DNA from: an uncultured Muribaculaceae bacterium
GTDB lineage: Bacteria > Bacteroidota > Bacteroidia > Bacteroidales > Muribaculaceae
Direction: 5' to 3'
Assembly: GCA_910579185.1 (NCBI GenBank)
Contig: CAJTTG010000001.1
Location: 496,001 to 560,000, forward strand
DNA: 64,000 nt
Each line of letters starts with the position of its first letter. Within the stretch, counting starts at the first letter, position 1. The notes beneath the pieces were generated by a model. It was not told the origin of the DNA. It did not search any database and saw only the letters and a program-made list of their open reading frames with translations. Of this stretch, positions 23,563 through 32,245 are shown in pieces. Made by a program: the position numbers and the translations under genes.

Positions 23563-25305
23563 TCAAAATTTAACGCCGTCACCAATCTTACCGACTCCGG
23601 GAAGATCAACCGGCAATGAACCGACAACACTTATCCTGCCAAACAGAGCCTCAGCAGCCGCAACACGAATCTGAGGTATATCGTCATAGGCCAGCACCAA
23701 AGAGGTCAATGACTTTGTACCGCTGAATTTAGGGAGTTTAAATGGATTCATGAAAAACACGCCAACCGACGGACGCACCGAGGCTATTGCCGCCAATGCC
23801 TTGCGCGACCACTCAGCATCCTTGAACACCCCTATGACCACGGCATCAGCCGAACGGAGATTCTTCAGCATGGATTCCGAAACCACACTGCCATTCTCAA
23901 CCGAATAGCACATCACATTTCCATAGGCCTTGCATTTTTCACTGAACGCATTCTTTGCCGGAGCACCAATGCTGACCACAGCCACCGACTTCTCAGCCGC
24001 AAACGGCAACATTCCGCTATCATCTCTGACGACAGTGATCGCGCTGCGCGACATCTCACTGATCAGAGAATCAACCTGTGGCGTGTTCAAACGGCTCGAC
24101 ATTCCGGTAGCATCGACATGCGGACGGCGCGACAATCCGAGCTTGTATTTATATACCAGAACCTTGCGGCAACGACGGTCGACCTCCGCTTTTGAAATCT
24201 TGCCGGAATTCACCGCAGCCACAACTGCCTTCAGATCGGCCGACGGGTTGGTAGATCCCAACAGAATATCAGCCCCGGCCAGAAAAGCACTGACACAATT
24301 ATTCTCATTTGGCAACAACGCACCTTTCATTGCGAGTGCATCCGTAAAAACAAGCCCGTCAAAGCCAAGATCGGTCTGCAACAGATCGGTAGTTATTTTT
24401 TTCGACAGAGATGCCGGGATGCCTGACGGATCAAGCGACGGCACTTTCAAATGTCCTACCATTATAGCAGGCATTCCATCGCGTATGGCCATCACAAAAG
24501 GCTTTATGTCCACATCCATCATCCGCCGGGAATCATGATCCACCGTGGGAAGAGCTTTATGGGAATCGACCGAAGTATCGCCATGTCCCGGGAAATGCTT
24601 TCCCACGGGCATCACGCCTTCATCCCACATGCCACGGCAATAGGCCGAGCCCAACATTCCCACACGTCCGGGATCCTCGCCGAAAGAACGATAGCCGATC
24701 ACAGGGTTGTCCGGATTTGAATTGACATCCATATCGGGGGCGAAATTAACCTGAATGCCCATAAGCCGGCATTCCCGAGCCATCTCACGCCCATAAGCGT
24801 ACATCATCGCCTCATCGGCTCCGGCTCCGAGTGCAATATTGTACGGGAACCGCGGCGTGCCTGAAACCCTCATGGACAATCCCCACTCACCATCGAGAGT
24901 GATCATCAATGGCACAGATGCTTTCGACTGACCTCGGTTAATAAGATCGGCATAGCTGGCAATTGTACCCTTTCCAAGCAGAAAACCGCCCATCTTGTCA
25001 ACAGCCACTGCCTGATCCACTGCCTGATATCCGGCCTTGTTATTTGTAATGTCGAGTCTGGGGACAAACAACTGCGCCACACGTTCGCGCAAGCTAAGCC
25101 CTGCCATGACCGAGTCGGCCCACTCTCCGGCACGGATATCCGTCACATCAACAGCATCCACGTCGTTATCCTCAAGCAACGACACGCCATTATTCTCAGC
25201 CTTTGATCTCGAATGACATGCAAAAGCCGTCCCGGCGATAACACCTAAAGCCACCGCCACCGCCACAATATGTATCCTGCTCACAAACATCATAGAGTTA
25301 TTCAT
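23563..25305 (-). CDS. Glycoside hydrolase family 3 beta-N-acetylhexosaminidase
   Basis: This 580-residue protein has an N-terminal hydrophobic signal or anchor and then a GH3 barrel. The NagZ-type signature 'GKHFPGHGDTSVDSHKALP' carries the catalytic His-Asp pair, and 'DGLVFTDALAMKGA' carries the nucleophile Asp. Unlike minimal NagZ it also has a GH3 C-terminal domain (about residues 400-580, 'VVSIGAPAKNAFSEKCKAYG', 'AAAEALFGRISVVGSLPVDLPGV'). It should remove N-acetylglucosamine from muropeptides or glycans. Its ATG overlaps the end of the 5'-nucleotidase gene, and the beta-lactamase-like hydrolase follows immediately. Confidence 0.93.
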   Translation of the reverse strand: MNNSMMFVSRIHIVAVAVALGVIAGTAFACHSRSKAENNGVSLLEDNDVDAVDVTDIRAGEWADSVMAGLSLRERVAQLFVPRLDITNNKAGYQAVDQAVAVDKMGGFLLGKGTIASYADLINRGQSKASVPLMITLDGEWGLSMRVSGTPRFPYNIALGAGADEAMMYAYGREMARECRLMGIQVNFAPDMDVNSNPDNPVIGYRSFGEDPGRVGMLGSAYCRGMWDEGVMPVGKHFPGHGDTSVDSHKALPTVDHDSRRMMDVDIKPFVMAIRDGMPAIMVGHLKVPSLDPSGIPASLSKKITTDLLQTDLGFDGLVFTDALAMKGALLPNENNCVSAFLAGADILLGSTNPSADLKAVVAAVNSGKISKAEVDRRCRKVLVYKYKLGLSRRPHVDATGMSSRLNTPQVDSLISEMSRSAITVVRDDSGMLPFAAEKSVAVVSIGAPAKNAFSEKCKAYGNVMCYSVENGSVVSESMLKNLRSADAVVIGVFKDAEWSRKALAAIASVRPSVGVFFMNPFKLPKFSGTKSLTSLVLAYDDIPQIRVAAAEALFGRISVVGSLPVDLPGVGKIGDGVKF

Positions 25306-26824
25306 GCATTCTGACTGTCATATCCGGAACGATCGTCTTCTTTTTCAACCATCCCTTTTCGAATGCTTCGATCATATCGTCATACAGGAAATTATCGCTT
25401 CTTGCTATTATCTTTCCATATTTCAGACCATCCATATGGTCATTCCCTCCGGCAAGATAATTGATTGTGGCCACACGGTATGTGCGATTCGGGTCAATCG
25501 GCTTGCCATTGACAGTGACACTATCGCAACGGCGTGCAGCACGGTTGATCGTAGCCTCAACATTGGCGCTGACGCCATTGCCACCATGAGCTGCAATACT
25601 GTCGAGTGTGGCAGCGAGATCCGATCCGGAGATCTCAAGGACAACCTCATAATTATCAAACGGGAATGTCTGCATTATGCGCCCTTTGGTCACATCACCG
25701 GCCGGCCACATTGAGGCGCGGATTCCTCCGACATTAACCAACGTGAGATCAATTTTCTCTTTGGTCAGTTTACGGGAATCACGCAAAACGAAATCGGCCA
25801 TCCAATTCAGCAGAGCCGGATCTTTGACAAATTCCGATTTTGCAGTGCCTACTTTATAGGTCAATATCGAATCGACAGGAGCCTTGTAGGGAGCAAGCAT
25901 ATCGACAAGCTTCTGATCCAAACGATTGTCAAACCGATTGGTGACAGGAATGATCTTGTAATCAGTAGTACCGTTGGCAAAATCAATGACTATCTCGCCG
26001 ACATTAGCGCCGTATTTTCCGGTCTGAGCCACAAGAACAGTATCGCCGGAAAGATTCACAAAACGCGACTGACGCGGATTCTGTGCAGCCGGATCAACAA
26101 GCGTATGGGAGTGTCCTCCGATGATTATGTCGATATCCTTTGTGTTACGGGCCAGATCAGTATCCGACACTGTCCCGGCCTCATCATATCCGATATGGCT
26201 TATGGCCACCACGGCATCGACTCTCGGATAGACTTTTTTCAGATATGTCGCTGTGGCATTTGCCGCCTCAAGAGCATCGATATATTCCACACCGACACTT
26301 TTCACAGAATCTATCAGTCCTTTCGGATCAACGTTTATGCCGATAAAACCTATTGTCTTGTCACCGATTTTCTTGATTGTGTAGGGCTTGAACAGCGGAT
26401 TGAGATCGGTTTTGGAAAGATCATAATTAGTCGTGATCAGTTCGGCATTCAGTCCCGAAAGATAATCACGCAATTTTTCCATACCATTGTCAAATTCATG
26501 GTTGCCGAGAATCTGGATATCATATCCGAGATTGTTCATCACCTTCTGTTCCACATCGCCCTCAAACAGCGTGAAATATAACGATCCCTGCACCACGTCT
26601 CCTGCATCTATGAGGATAACATTATCCTCAGCAGACCGCACACTGTCGATCAAAGCCTTGCGACGGGCAACGCCACCAAGATCGTTTTCAAAATAAGGAT
26701 CGATGATACTGTGGGTGTCGTTCGTATGAAGAATCACCACCCGGTCCGATTTTCCTCCTGCGAAAGAAGGCAGCACGGCCACACCGAATGCCAGCGAGAG
26801 GACTATATTTTTCAAATGCTTCAT
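25298..26824 (-). CDS. Secreted 5'-nucleotidase / UDP-sugar hydrolase
   Basis: The protein has 508 residues with an N-terminal signal peptide. It has two domains: a calcineurin-like metallophosphatase domain ('VVILHTNDTHSIIDPYF', 'DAGDVVQGS', 'ILGNHEFDNG', 'IGGHSHTLVDP') and a C-terminal 5'-nucleotidase domain from about residue 330 ('VGGIRAS', 'FPFDNYEVVLEISG', 'INYLAGGNDHMDG'). It should dephosphorylate extracellular nucleotides, perhaps also UDP-sugars, in the periplasm. Many Bacteroidota split these domains into two genes; here they are joined. It is followed without a gap by the GH3 gene. Confidence 0.94.
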   Translation of the reverse strand: MKHLKNIVLSLAFGVAVLPSFAGGKSDRVVILHTNDTHSIIDPYFENDLGGVARRKALIDSVRSAEDNVILIDAGDVVQGSLYFTLFEGDVEQKVMNNLGYDIQILGNHEFDNGMEKLRDYLSGLNAELITTNYDLSKTDLNPLFKPYTIKKIGDKTIGFIGINVDPKGLIDSVKSVGVEYIDALEAANATATYLKKVYPRVDAVVAISHIGYDEAGTVSDTDLARNTKDIDIIIGGHSHTLVDPAAQNPRQSRFVNLSGDTVLVAQTGKYGANVGEIVIDFANGTTDYKIIPVTNRFDNRLDQKLVDMLAPYKAPVDSILTYKVGTAKSEFVKDPALLNWMADFVLRDSRKLTKEKIDLTLVNVGGIRASMWPAGDVTKGRIMQTFPFDNYEVVLEISGSDLAATLDSIAAHGGNGVSANVEATINRAARRCDSVTVNGKPIDPNRTYRVATINYLAGGNDHMDGLKYGKIIARSDNFLYDDMIEAFEKGWLKKKTIVPDMTVRMHE

Positions 26825-26846
26825 ATTGCTGTTATATTACTGATTT

Positions 26847-27491
26847 TCATTTTGTTTTCTTACGCGGTTCACGTTGACGTGGAAGTGGGGCGAGAGTAGG
26901 AAGCGACAGCGAGTAACGCAACGCCAGGACTCTCAACAGAATGACAGTGGCCGCACATGATATCTGCTGTGCGAAACCGGAGCCTCCAAGCTCAAGGATA
27001 ACCCAATAGACCAATGCCCCGACAAGACATGCCGTAGCATATATATCCTTGCGGAACACCATCGGTTCCTCATTGATCAGGATGTCTCGCAACACACCTC
27101 CGAAAGCACCTGTGATAACACCCATCGCCGTAGCTACCCACATCGGATAATCCAAAGCAAGCGATTTCTGGATGCCGATAACACAGAACATGGCAAGACC
27201 AATGCTGTCGAACAGAAACAATATCCGTTCACGGCTCACAAGAATATTACGGAAAACGATAACCGTGGCCAGCGACAAAGCAGTCACGGCAAGATACCAC
27301 CACGACTGCATCCAGAATACGGGAGCATCGAGCAGAACATCACGAAGCGTACCGCCCCCTATAGCCGTGACCAATCCGACAATGTATGCCCCGAACCAGT
27401 CGAAATTTTTTGCCGCAGCAAGACGGATTCCACTGATCGCACATGCTATAGTCCCGACCATTTCAGCCAAAAACAAGAACGTTTCTTCCAT
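26847..27491 (-). CDS. TRIC-type cation channel family protein (UPF0126)
   Basis: This 214-residue membrane protein has about seven hydrophobic segments and two copies of the family glycine motif, 'AIGGGTLRDVLLDAPVFWM' and 'GAFGGVLRDILINEEPMVF', typical of the bacterial trimeric intracellular cation channel family (YicG/UPF0126). Homologues conduct monovalent cations, mainly potassium. The C-terminus is basic and cytoplasmic. It is the first gene of a minus-strand run through the 5'-nucleotidase, GH3 and serine hydrolase genes. Confidence 0.93.
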   Translation of the reverse strand: MEETFLFLAEMVGTIACAISGIRLAAAKNFDWFGAYIVGLVTAIGGGTLRDVLLDAPVFWMQSWWYLAVTALSLATVIVFRNILVSRERILFLFDSIGLAMFCVIGIQKSLALDYPMWVATAMGVITGAFGGVLRDILINEEPMVFRKDIYATACLVGALVYWVILELGGSGFAQQISCAATVILLRVLALRYSLSLPTLAPLPRQREPRKKTK

Positions 27492-27518
27492 TTTTTATCG
27501 CTTTCCTTTTATTGAATA

Positions 27519-27526
27519 CAAAATTA
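27519..27526 (-). promoter_or_regulatory. -7 element upstream of the TRIC-family gene
   Basis: On the minus strand TAATTTTG matches TAnnTTTG exactly, 28 bases before the ATG at 27491. No clear -33 element is present. It would drive the four-gene run ending at 21754. Confidence 0.55.
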
Positions 27527-27668
27527 CTAAAGATTTCTGAGGATTCCATGCTATTCTGCGCTATTGTAACCCTTAAAATTTAATAATTGAATATCAATAA
27601 ATTGCGTGATCAACGAGATTGCGCTCGGTTAAAAATCGAGGAATAATGCAAAATTTCGCACAAAAAAG

Positions 27669-27700
27669 TTTGCACAATCCAAAGAAACGTATTAACTTTG
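27669..27700 (+). promoter_or_regulatory. Promoter of the tRNA-Arg pair
   Basis: TTTG at 27669-27672 and TAACTTTG at 27693-27700 are separated by 20 bases, a full match to the Bacteroidota promoter. The first tRNA begins 30 bases downstream. Confidence 0.85.
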
Positions 27701-27730
27701 CACTCGCAAACGCAAGAGAGCGTCAAGCAT

Positions 27731-27804
27731 GGCTCATTAGCTCAACTGAATAGAGCATCTGACTACGGATCAGAAGGTTACAGGTTTGAATCCTGTATGA
27801 GTCA
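27731..27804 (+). tRNA. tRNA-Arg(ACG), copy 1
   Basis: A complete 74-nt cloverleaf. The acceptor stem is GGCTCAT/ATGAGTC, the D arm GCTC/GAGC, the anticodon stem TCTGA/TCAGA with loop CTACGGA (anticodon ACG at 27765-27767), and the T arm ACAGG/CCTGT with loop TTTGAAT. The discriminator is A. The next three bases are CCA, so this copy encodes its 3' end. Confidence 0.95.
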
Positions 27805-27823
27805 CCAATAAACCATCAAGCAT

Positions 27824-27897
27824 GGCTCATTAGCTCAACTGAATAGAGCATCTGACTACGGATCAGAAGGTTACAGGTTTGAATCCTGTATGAGTCA
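27824..27897 (+). tRNA. tRNA-Arg(ACG), copy 2
   Basis: The 74 nt are identical to copy 1, and even the TCAAGCAT just upstream is repeated, so the pair arose by a tandem duplication of about 93 bp. After the discriminator this copy continues CTT, so CCA must be added by nucleotidyltransferase. Confidence 0.95.
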
Positions 27898-27903
27898 CTT
27901 CAG

Positions 27904-27942
27904 AATCGACAGAGTCCAACGGATTTTGTCGATTTTGTTTTT
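27904..27942 (+). terminator. Terminator of the tRNA transcript
   Basis: AATCGACAGAGTCC at 27904-27917 pairs with GGATTTTGTCGATT at 27921-27934 (14 bp, including G-U pairs) around AAC, followed by a T-rich tract TTGTTTTT. Confidence 0.85.
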
Positions 27943-28088
27943 CATACCACCATTGTGATACCTATAGTGTTGTCCGGATTAAACTGGGGCTCAGATATAT
28001 CCACACAAACCTCAACCATCAACATCAGCAAGGCGACTGCAAAAACAATCACCCCTACCGGTCTAAACATTCCTGAATTAAATTTCAT
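27942..28088 (-). CDS. Predicted 48-residue single-pass membrane protein
   Basis: A small ORF on the minus strand starts at the ATG at 28088 and ends TGA at 27942. The N-terminus is short and basic (MKFNSGMFRP), followed by a continuous hydrophobic helix, VGVIVFAVALLMLMVEVCV, and a polar C-terminus of about 20 residues. The composition is that of a real membrane peptide. It is downstream of, and co-directional with, the GT2 and mtaB genes. I know no family for it. It could also be a chance ORF. Confidence 0.5.
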   Translation of the reverse strand: MKFNSGMFRPVGVIVFAVALLMLMVEVCVDISEPQFNPDNTIGITMVV

Positions 28089-28154
28089 AGCTCAAACGGA
28101 TTATTCTTTTCCGTTATAACATCGCCATGAACAGATTAGTTCCGCCAAATCAGG

Positions 28155-29174
28155 TCAACGACGCCATTTTTTTCGGCCATGCAGATAATAATCGGCAACA
28201 ACATTGGGGCGTGGCGGATCCGTGTGAAGCAGATCCGAGGAGGGAAACGAGGTATAGGTCCTGCGCATTTTGCGGAAATCACTATGTGCACGTATGATAG
28301 CACCAGCATTTGCCCAATCCATTGTCACGACAAATTTAGCCCAAGCCAAAGTATCAAGAAGCCGGCGACGGAAAAGCGTACGCCGCCCCACAGACAACGG
28401 AAGATTCTTATGCAGCATCAACAGGTTATTGCGGAAATTAAGATAGGTTTTCCTTGGATTGGAGGCATCGAGACTTCCGCCGCCAAGATGATAGACATGC
28501 GATTGCGGAACAGCCCACACCTGCCAGCCGGCCAGTTGCAGACGCCAACAAAGATCTATCTCCTCCATGTGGGCGAAAAAGTCGGCATCAAGTCCACCTG
28601 CTTCCAGATACACGTCGCTGCGGATCATCAATGCGGCACCTGTGGCCCAGAAAGTCCGCAGCGGCTCATCGTATTGCCCCATGTCCTTCTCAACAGTCGC
28701 GAATACCCGTCCACGACAATACGGATAGCCGTTGCGATCAATGAAACCGCCACAGGCTCCGGCATATTCAAACTGCTCCGGATGACGATAGGATAATATT
28801 TTGGGCTGGCACGCCCCGACTTCCGGATGAGACTCCATAAAAGCATGCAACGGCGAAAGCCAGTCATCGTCCACAGCGACATCTGAATTCAGAAGCACGA
28901 TATATGGATATCTGTCGGCATAATGCTTAACAGCCCGGTTATACCCCTCGGCAAACCCATAATTTCTGTCGAACTTAAGCACCTCAACATCAGGGAACCG
29001 TCCGGAAAGCAGTGTCAGAGATCCGTCGGTAGAGCCATTGTCGGCCACGATCACCCGGCCTACCGATGGATTTGTGTTCGCAACCACCGAGGGCAGAAAC
29101 TCTTCAAGTAGCTTCTCCCCGTTCCAATTGAGAATTACAACCGCAACATCGGGTCGTTTGTTATCTTGCTGCAT
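28155..29174 (-). CDS. GT2 family glycosyltransferase
   Basis: This 339-residue protein has a GT-A fold with 'VAVVILNWNGEKLLEEFLPSV', 'VIVADNGSTDGSLTLL', the DxD-like 'LLNSDVAVDDDWL', and 'FFAHMEEIDLCWRLQLAGW', as in rhamnosyl- or similar transferases of cell-surface polysaccharide synthesis. No membrane helices are evident. The start overlaps the end of mtaB by 14 bases, so the two are co-transcribed although functionally unlike. Confidence 0.93.
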   Translation of the reverse strand: MQQDNKRPDVAVVILNWNGEKLLEEFLPSVVANTNPSVGRVIVADNGSTDGSLTLLSGRFPDVEVLKFDRNYGFAEGYNRAVKHYADRYPYIVLLNSDVAVDDDWLSPLHAFMESHPEVGACQPKILSYRHPEQFEYAGACGGFIDRNGYPYCRGRVFATVEKDMGQYDEPLRTFWATGAALMIRSDVYLEAGGLDADFFAHMEEIDLCWRLQLAGWQVWAVPQSHVYHLGGGSLDASNPRKTYLNFRNNLLMLHKNLPLSVGRRTLFRRRLLDTLAWAKFVVTMDWANAGAIIRAHSDFRKMRRTYTSFPSSDLLHTDPPRPNVVADYYLHGRKKWRR

Positions 29175-30459
29175 CTACAACCTCCCCTTTCATTTCTTCA
29201 CCATCAACTTCAAGCAGCCTCACATCAACAAGCCGGTTGTACAACTGAGGATCATCAGGCAAAGTAACCTTTATGTAATTGTCGGTGAATCCATGCATCA
29301 GTCCGCCATGCGCGGTGTGCTCGACAAGCACAGGGCGCACACAACCTACAAAACGTTCTTGGAACTCACGCAATTTATTGTCCGAGATCTCGCCCATCAC
29401 AGCTGCCCGTCGATGCTTCTCCGCCTGATCCACCACATAGGGGATATCGGCAAGCGCACGCGTTCCGGGACGTTCCGAATATGGGAACACATGCAAACGC
29501 GAAATTGCCAGCGAATCAACAAAACGTCGGGAGTTCTCGAACAATTCAGGAGTTTCGCCACGGGCACCAACGATAAGGTCAACACCGATAAACGCATCCG
29601 GCATAACTGCGTGGATTCTCTCTATGCGGTGGGCGAACAAAGATGTCTCATAGCGACGTCGCATAAGTTTCAAAACAGTATCATCGCCACACTGAAGAGG
29701 GATATGGAAATGGGGCATGAACCGACGCGACGATGCAACATATTCAATTATCTCGTCGGTCAAGAGATTAGGCTCAATCGACGAAATGCGGTAACGGTCA
29801 ATACCCTCGACAGCATCCAGAGCCTTGACAAGGTCAAAGAATGTTGCGCTTGTCCCTTTGCCATAATCACCGATGTTGACCCCGGTTATCACTATTTCCC
29901 GTCCGCCTTCGGCAGCAACCTTTTCGGCCTGTCCGACAAGGAAATCAATGGAAGCTGAACGGCTGCGACCACGTGCGAACGGAATGGTGCAGTAGGAACA
30001 GAAATAGTCACACCCATCCTGAACCTTGAGGAAATATCTTGTACGGTCGCCACGGGAACATGACGGCATGAAATCGCGCATATCCTTTGTCGGCGTAACT
30101 TCCTGAACCGGTTCATGGGTCGATTGCCAGCGGTCGATATAATCGGCGATCATCATCTTCTTGTCACTTCCGGCGACAACCGCCACTCCCGGCAGTCCGA
30201 TCACCTCATCAGCCTTCAACTGGGCATAACACCCCGTCACGACAATAGGAACCCCGGCGTAACGGCGAGCAAACGAACGGATTGTCTGACGGCACTTTTT
30301 GTCGGCCAGTTCAGTAACCGAACAACTGTTGACAATTATTATATCCGGAGATTCGTCCTGTCCGACCTTCTCAACCCCCCTGCCCTCAAGCAAAGAAGCC
30401 AACGAAGCCGTTTCGGCGAAATTCAATTTACATCCAAATGTATGGTATAAAGCTTTCAT
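29161..30459 (-). CDS. mtaB: tRNA (ms2t6A37) methylthiotransferase
   Basis: MtaB is a radical-SAM enzyme that adds a methylthio group to t6A37 in tRNAs reading ANN codons. The 432-residue protein has the N-terminal UPF0004 domain with 'YHTFGCKLNFAE' and further cysteines (NSCSVTE, VTGCYAQL) for the auxiliary cluster, then the radical-SAM motif 'CDYFCSYCTIPFARGRSRS', and a C-terminal TRAM-like domain. The ATG at 30459 gives the family N-terminus. A -7 element ends only about 7 bases upstream, so the mRNA may have almost no leader. Confidence 0.94.
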   Translation of the reverse strand: MKALYHTFGCKLNFAETASLASLLEGRGVEKVGQDESPDIIIVNSCSVTELADKKCRQTIRSFARRYAGVPIVVTGCYAQLKADEVIGLPGVAVVAGSDKKMMIADYIDRWQSTHEPVQEVTPTKDMRDFMPSCSRGDRTRYFLKVQDGCDYFCSYCTIPFARGRSRSASIDFLVGQAEKVAAEGGREIVITGVNIGDYGKGTSATFFDLVKALDAVEGIDRYRISSIEPNLLTDEIIEYVASSRRFMPHFHIPLQCGDDTVLKLMRRRYETSLFAHRIERIHAVMPDAFIGVDLIVGARGETPELFENSRRFVDSLAISRLHVFPYSERPGTRALADIPYVVDQAEKHRRAAVMGEISDNKLREFQERFVGCVRPVLVEHTAHGGLMHGFTDNYIKVTLPDDPQLYNRLVDVRLLEVDGEEMKGEVVDAAR

Positions 30460-30465
30460 CGGGTG

Positions 30466-30473
30466 CAAAGTTA
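30466..30473 (-). promoter_or_regulatory. -7 element at the mtaB start
   Basis: On the minus strand TAACTTTG matches TAnnTTTG exactly and ends 6 bases before the ATG. If used, transcription begins at or very near the start codon. A clear -33 element is not visible. Confidence 0.5.
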
Positions 30474-30540
30474 GGAAATGTTTTGCAATATACCCGATTT
30501 TAGCTACACAACAAAAGCACTCCATTTGACGTTAAATTGA

Positions 30541-30548
30541 TATATTTG
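30541..30548 (+). promoter_or_regulatory. -7 element of the acyl-CoA ligase promoter
   Basis: TATATTTG matches TAnnTTTG exactly, 22 bases before the ATG at 30571. The only nearby TTTG (30525-30528) is 12 bases upstream, too close for a standard -33 element. Confidence 0.55.
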
Positions 30549-30570
30549 CAAAAAAGCCAAAATTCAATCC

Positions 30571-32232
30571 ATGCTAAGCGAAGATCTATTGAACATCTAT
30601 GCCACCAGCTTCCGCAAGAACTGGGATCTCCCGGCTTTGTCCGACTATATGACAGGCAACACCCTAACCTACGGCGAACTGGCGAGAAAAATAGCCCACA
30701 CCCATCTGCTTTTCGAGCTACTCGGAATCAAACCGGGCGACAAGATCGCGCTGATAGGCAAAAATTCATCGGCATGGATCACCACCTACATGGCAACGCT
30801 GACCTATGGAGCCGTGATCGTCCCCATACTTCCCGAGTTCAATCCTCAGGATGCGCAGCACATCATCAACCACAGCGATTCTGTGATGCTGTTTGCTTCC
30901 GACAGCATCTTCGAGCATCTTGATTTCGACAATATGCCGGCCATACGCGTGGCTATCTCCCTCGATACCCGTGAGATTCTCGGTGACCACACATCGGGCA
31001 ACAAAGGTGCGAAAGCCCATCAGGCATTAGGAAGCGCCTTTAACAAACGCTATCCGCTCGGCTTTTCGAAAAACAACGTCAAATACCGCTTGTTCAAACC
31101 GGACTCACTGGCGGAAATCAACTACACGTCAGGCACAACAGGATTTTCCAAGGGCGTGATGCTGACGCTCAACAATCTTTGCGGCAACGTAGTTTTTGGA
31201 ATGCGATCAGGTCTACACTATTCCGGATCCCGATGCCTTGCGTTCCTTCCGCTTGCCCATGCCTACGGCTGCGCATTCGACATGCTCGTCCCATTAGCCG
31301 TCGGAACACACGTCACTGTCTTTGGCCGGATCCCTACTCCGAAACTCCTGCTCAAAGCCCTTTCCGAAGTCAGACCCACCCTGATACTTTGTGTTCCACT
31401 GATTCTCGAAAAAATATACCGTAAACAGATCCAGCCTATCATTTCCAAGCCATCAATGAAAAGACTGATGGCCATTCCGCTGCTCAACAAGCGTATATAT
31501 GCCAAAATCCGCAACAAGCTCATTGAAGCGTTCGGAGGGGAATTTGAGGAAGTGATCGTTGGCGGTGCACCCTTGAACCATGAGGTTGAAGAATTTCTAC
31601 ATCGCATAAAATTCCCCTTTACAGTAGGCTACGGCATGACCGAATGCGGACCTCTGATCAGCTACACACCATGGCGCGAATTTCTGATCGGATCTTCCGG
31701 CAGAACTCTCAAAGGGCTTATGTATTCAAAAGTCCTCAGCGACAATGAAGCATTCATTCCGGGCGAGATATGCGTAAAAGGAGAGAACGTGATGAAAGGC
31801 TACTACAAAAACCGCAAGGCAACTGAGGCAGTGCTCGACAAAGACGGATGGCTACATACCGGCGACATGGGCACTATCAGCGATGCAGGAACCATATTCA
31901 TCAAAGGCCGGAGCAAAACCATGATCCTGTCGGCAAACGGCCAGAACATCTATCCGGAAGAGATCGAGGCAAAGCTCAACAATCTGCCTTACGTTGCCGA
32001 AAGCCTCATCGTGGAACGTGGCAACAAACTTGTGGCATTGGTCTACCCCGACTATGAGGCCATGGACAAGGCCAAACTTACCGTCGATATGATGCCTCAG
32101 GTAATGGAAAAGGTGCGCGAAGAGCTAAACCGCCGGGTGGCACCATACGAACGGATCGAATCCATCCAGCTACGAGCCAACGAGTTTGAAAAAACACCCA
32201 AACGCTCGATAAAACGTTACCTCTACCAGTAA
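30571..32232 (+). CDS. AMP-binding long-chain fatty acid--CoA ligase
   Basis: The protein has 553 residues of the ANL adenylate-forming superfamily. It shows the P-loop-like 'EINYTSGTTGFSKGVMLT', 'VGYGMTECGPLISYTPW', the 'GWLHTGDMGTISDAGTIFIKGRSKTMIL' region and the C-terminal lysine segment 'EKTPKRSIKRYLYQ'. It should activate fatty acids with ATP and CoA at the cytoplasmic face of the membrane. It is monocistronic, divergent from mtaB and convergent with the kinase gene. Confidence 0.93.
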   Translation: MLSEDLLNIYATSFRKNWDLPALSDYMTGNTLTYGELARKIAHTHLLFELLGIKPGDKIALIGKNSSAWITTYMATLTYGAVIVPILPEFNPQDAQHIINHSDSVMLFASDSIFEHLDFDNMPAIRVAISLDTREILGDHTSGNKGAKAHQALGSAFNKRYPLGFSKNNVKYRLFKPDSLAEINYTSGTTGFSKGVMLTLNNLCGNVVFGMRSGLHYSGSRCLAFLPLAHAYGCAFDMLVPLAVGTHVTVFGRIPTPKLLLKALSEVRPTLILCVPLILEKIYRKQIQPIISKPSMKRLMAIPLLNKRIYAKIRNKLIEAFGGEFEEVIVGGAPLNHEVEEFLHRIKFPFTVGYGMTECGPLISYTPWREFLIGSSGRTLKGLMYSKVLSDNEAFIPGEICVKGENVMKGYYKNRKATEAVLDKDGWLHTGDMGTISDAGTIFIKGRSKTMILSANGQNIYPEEIEAKLNNLPYVAESLIVERGNKLVALVYPDYEAMDKAKLTVDMMPQVMEKVREELNRRVAPYERIESIQLRANEFEKTPKRSIKRYLYQ

Positions 32233-32245
32233 CGGCGCCCAACAT

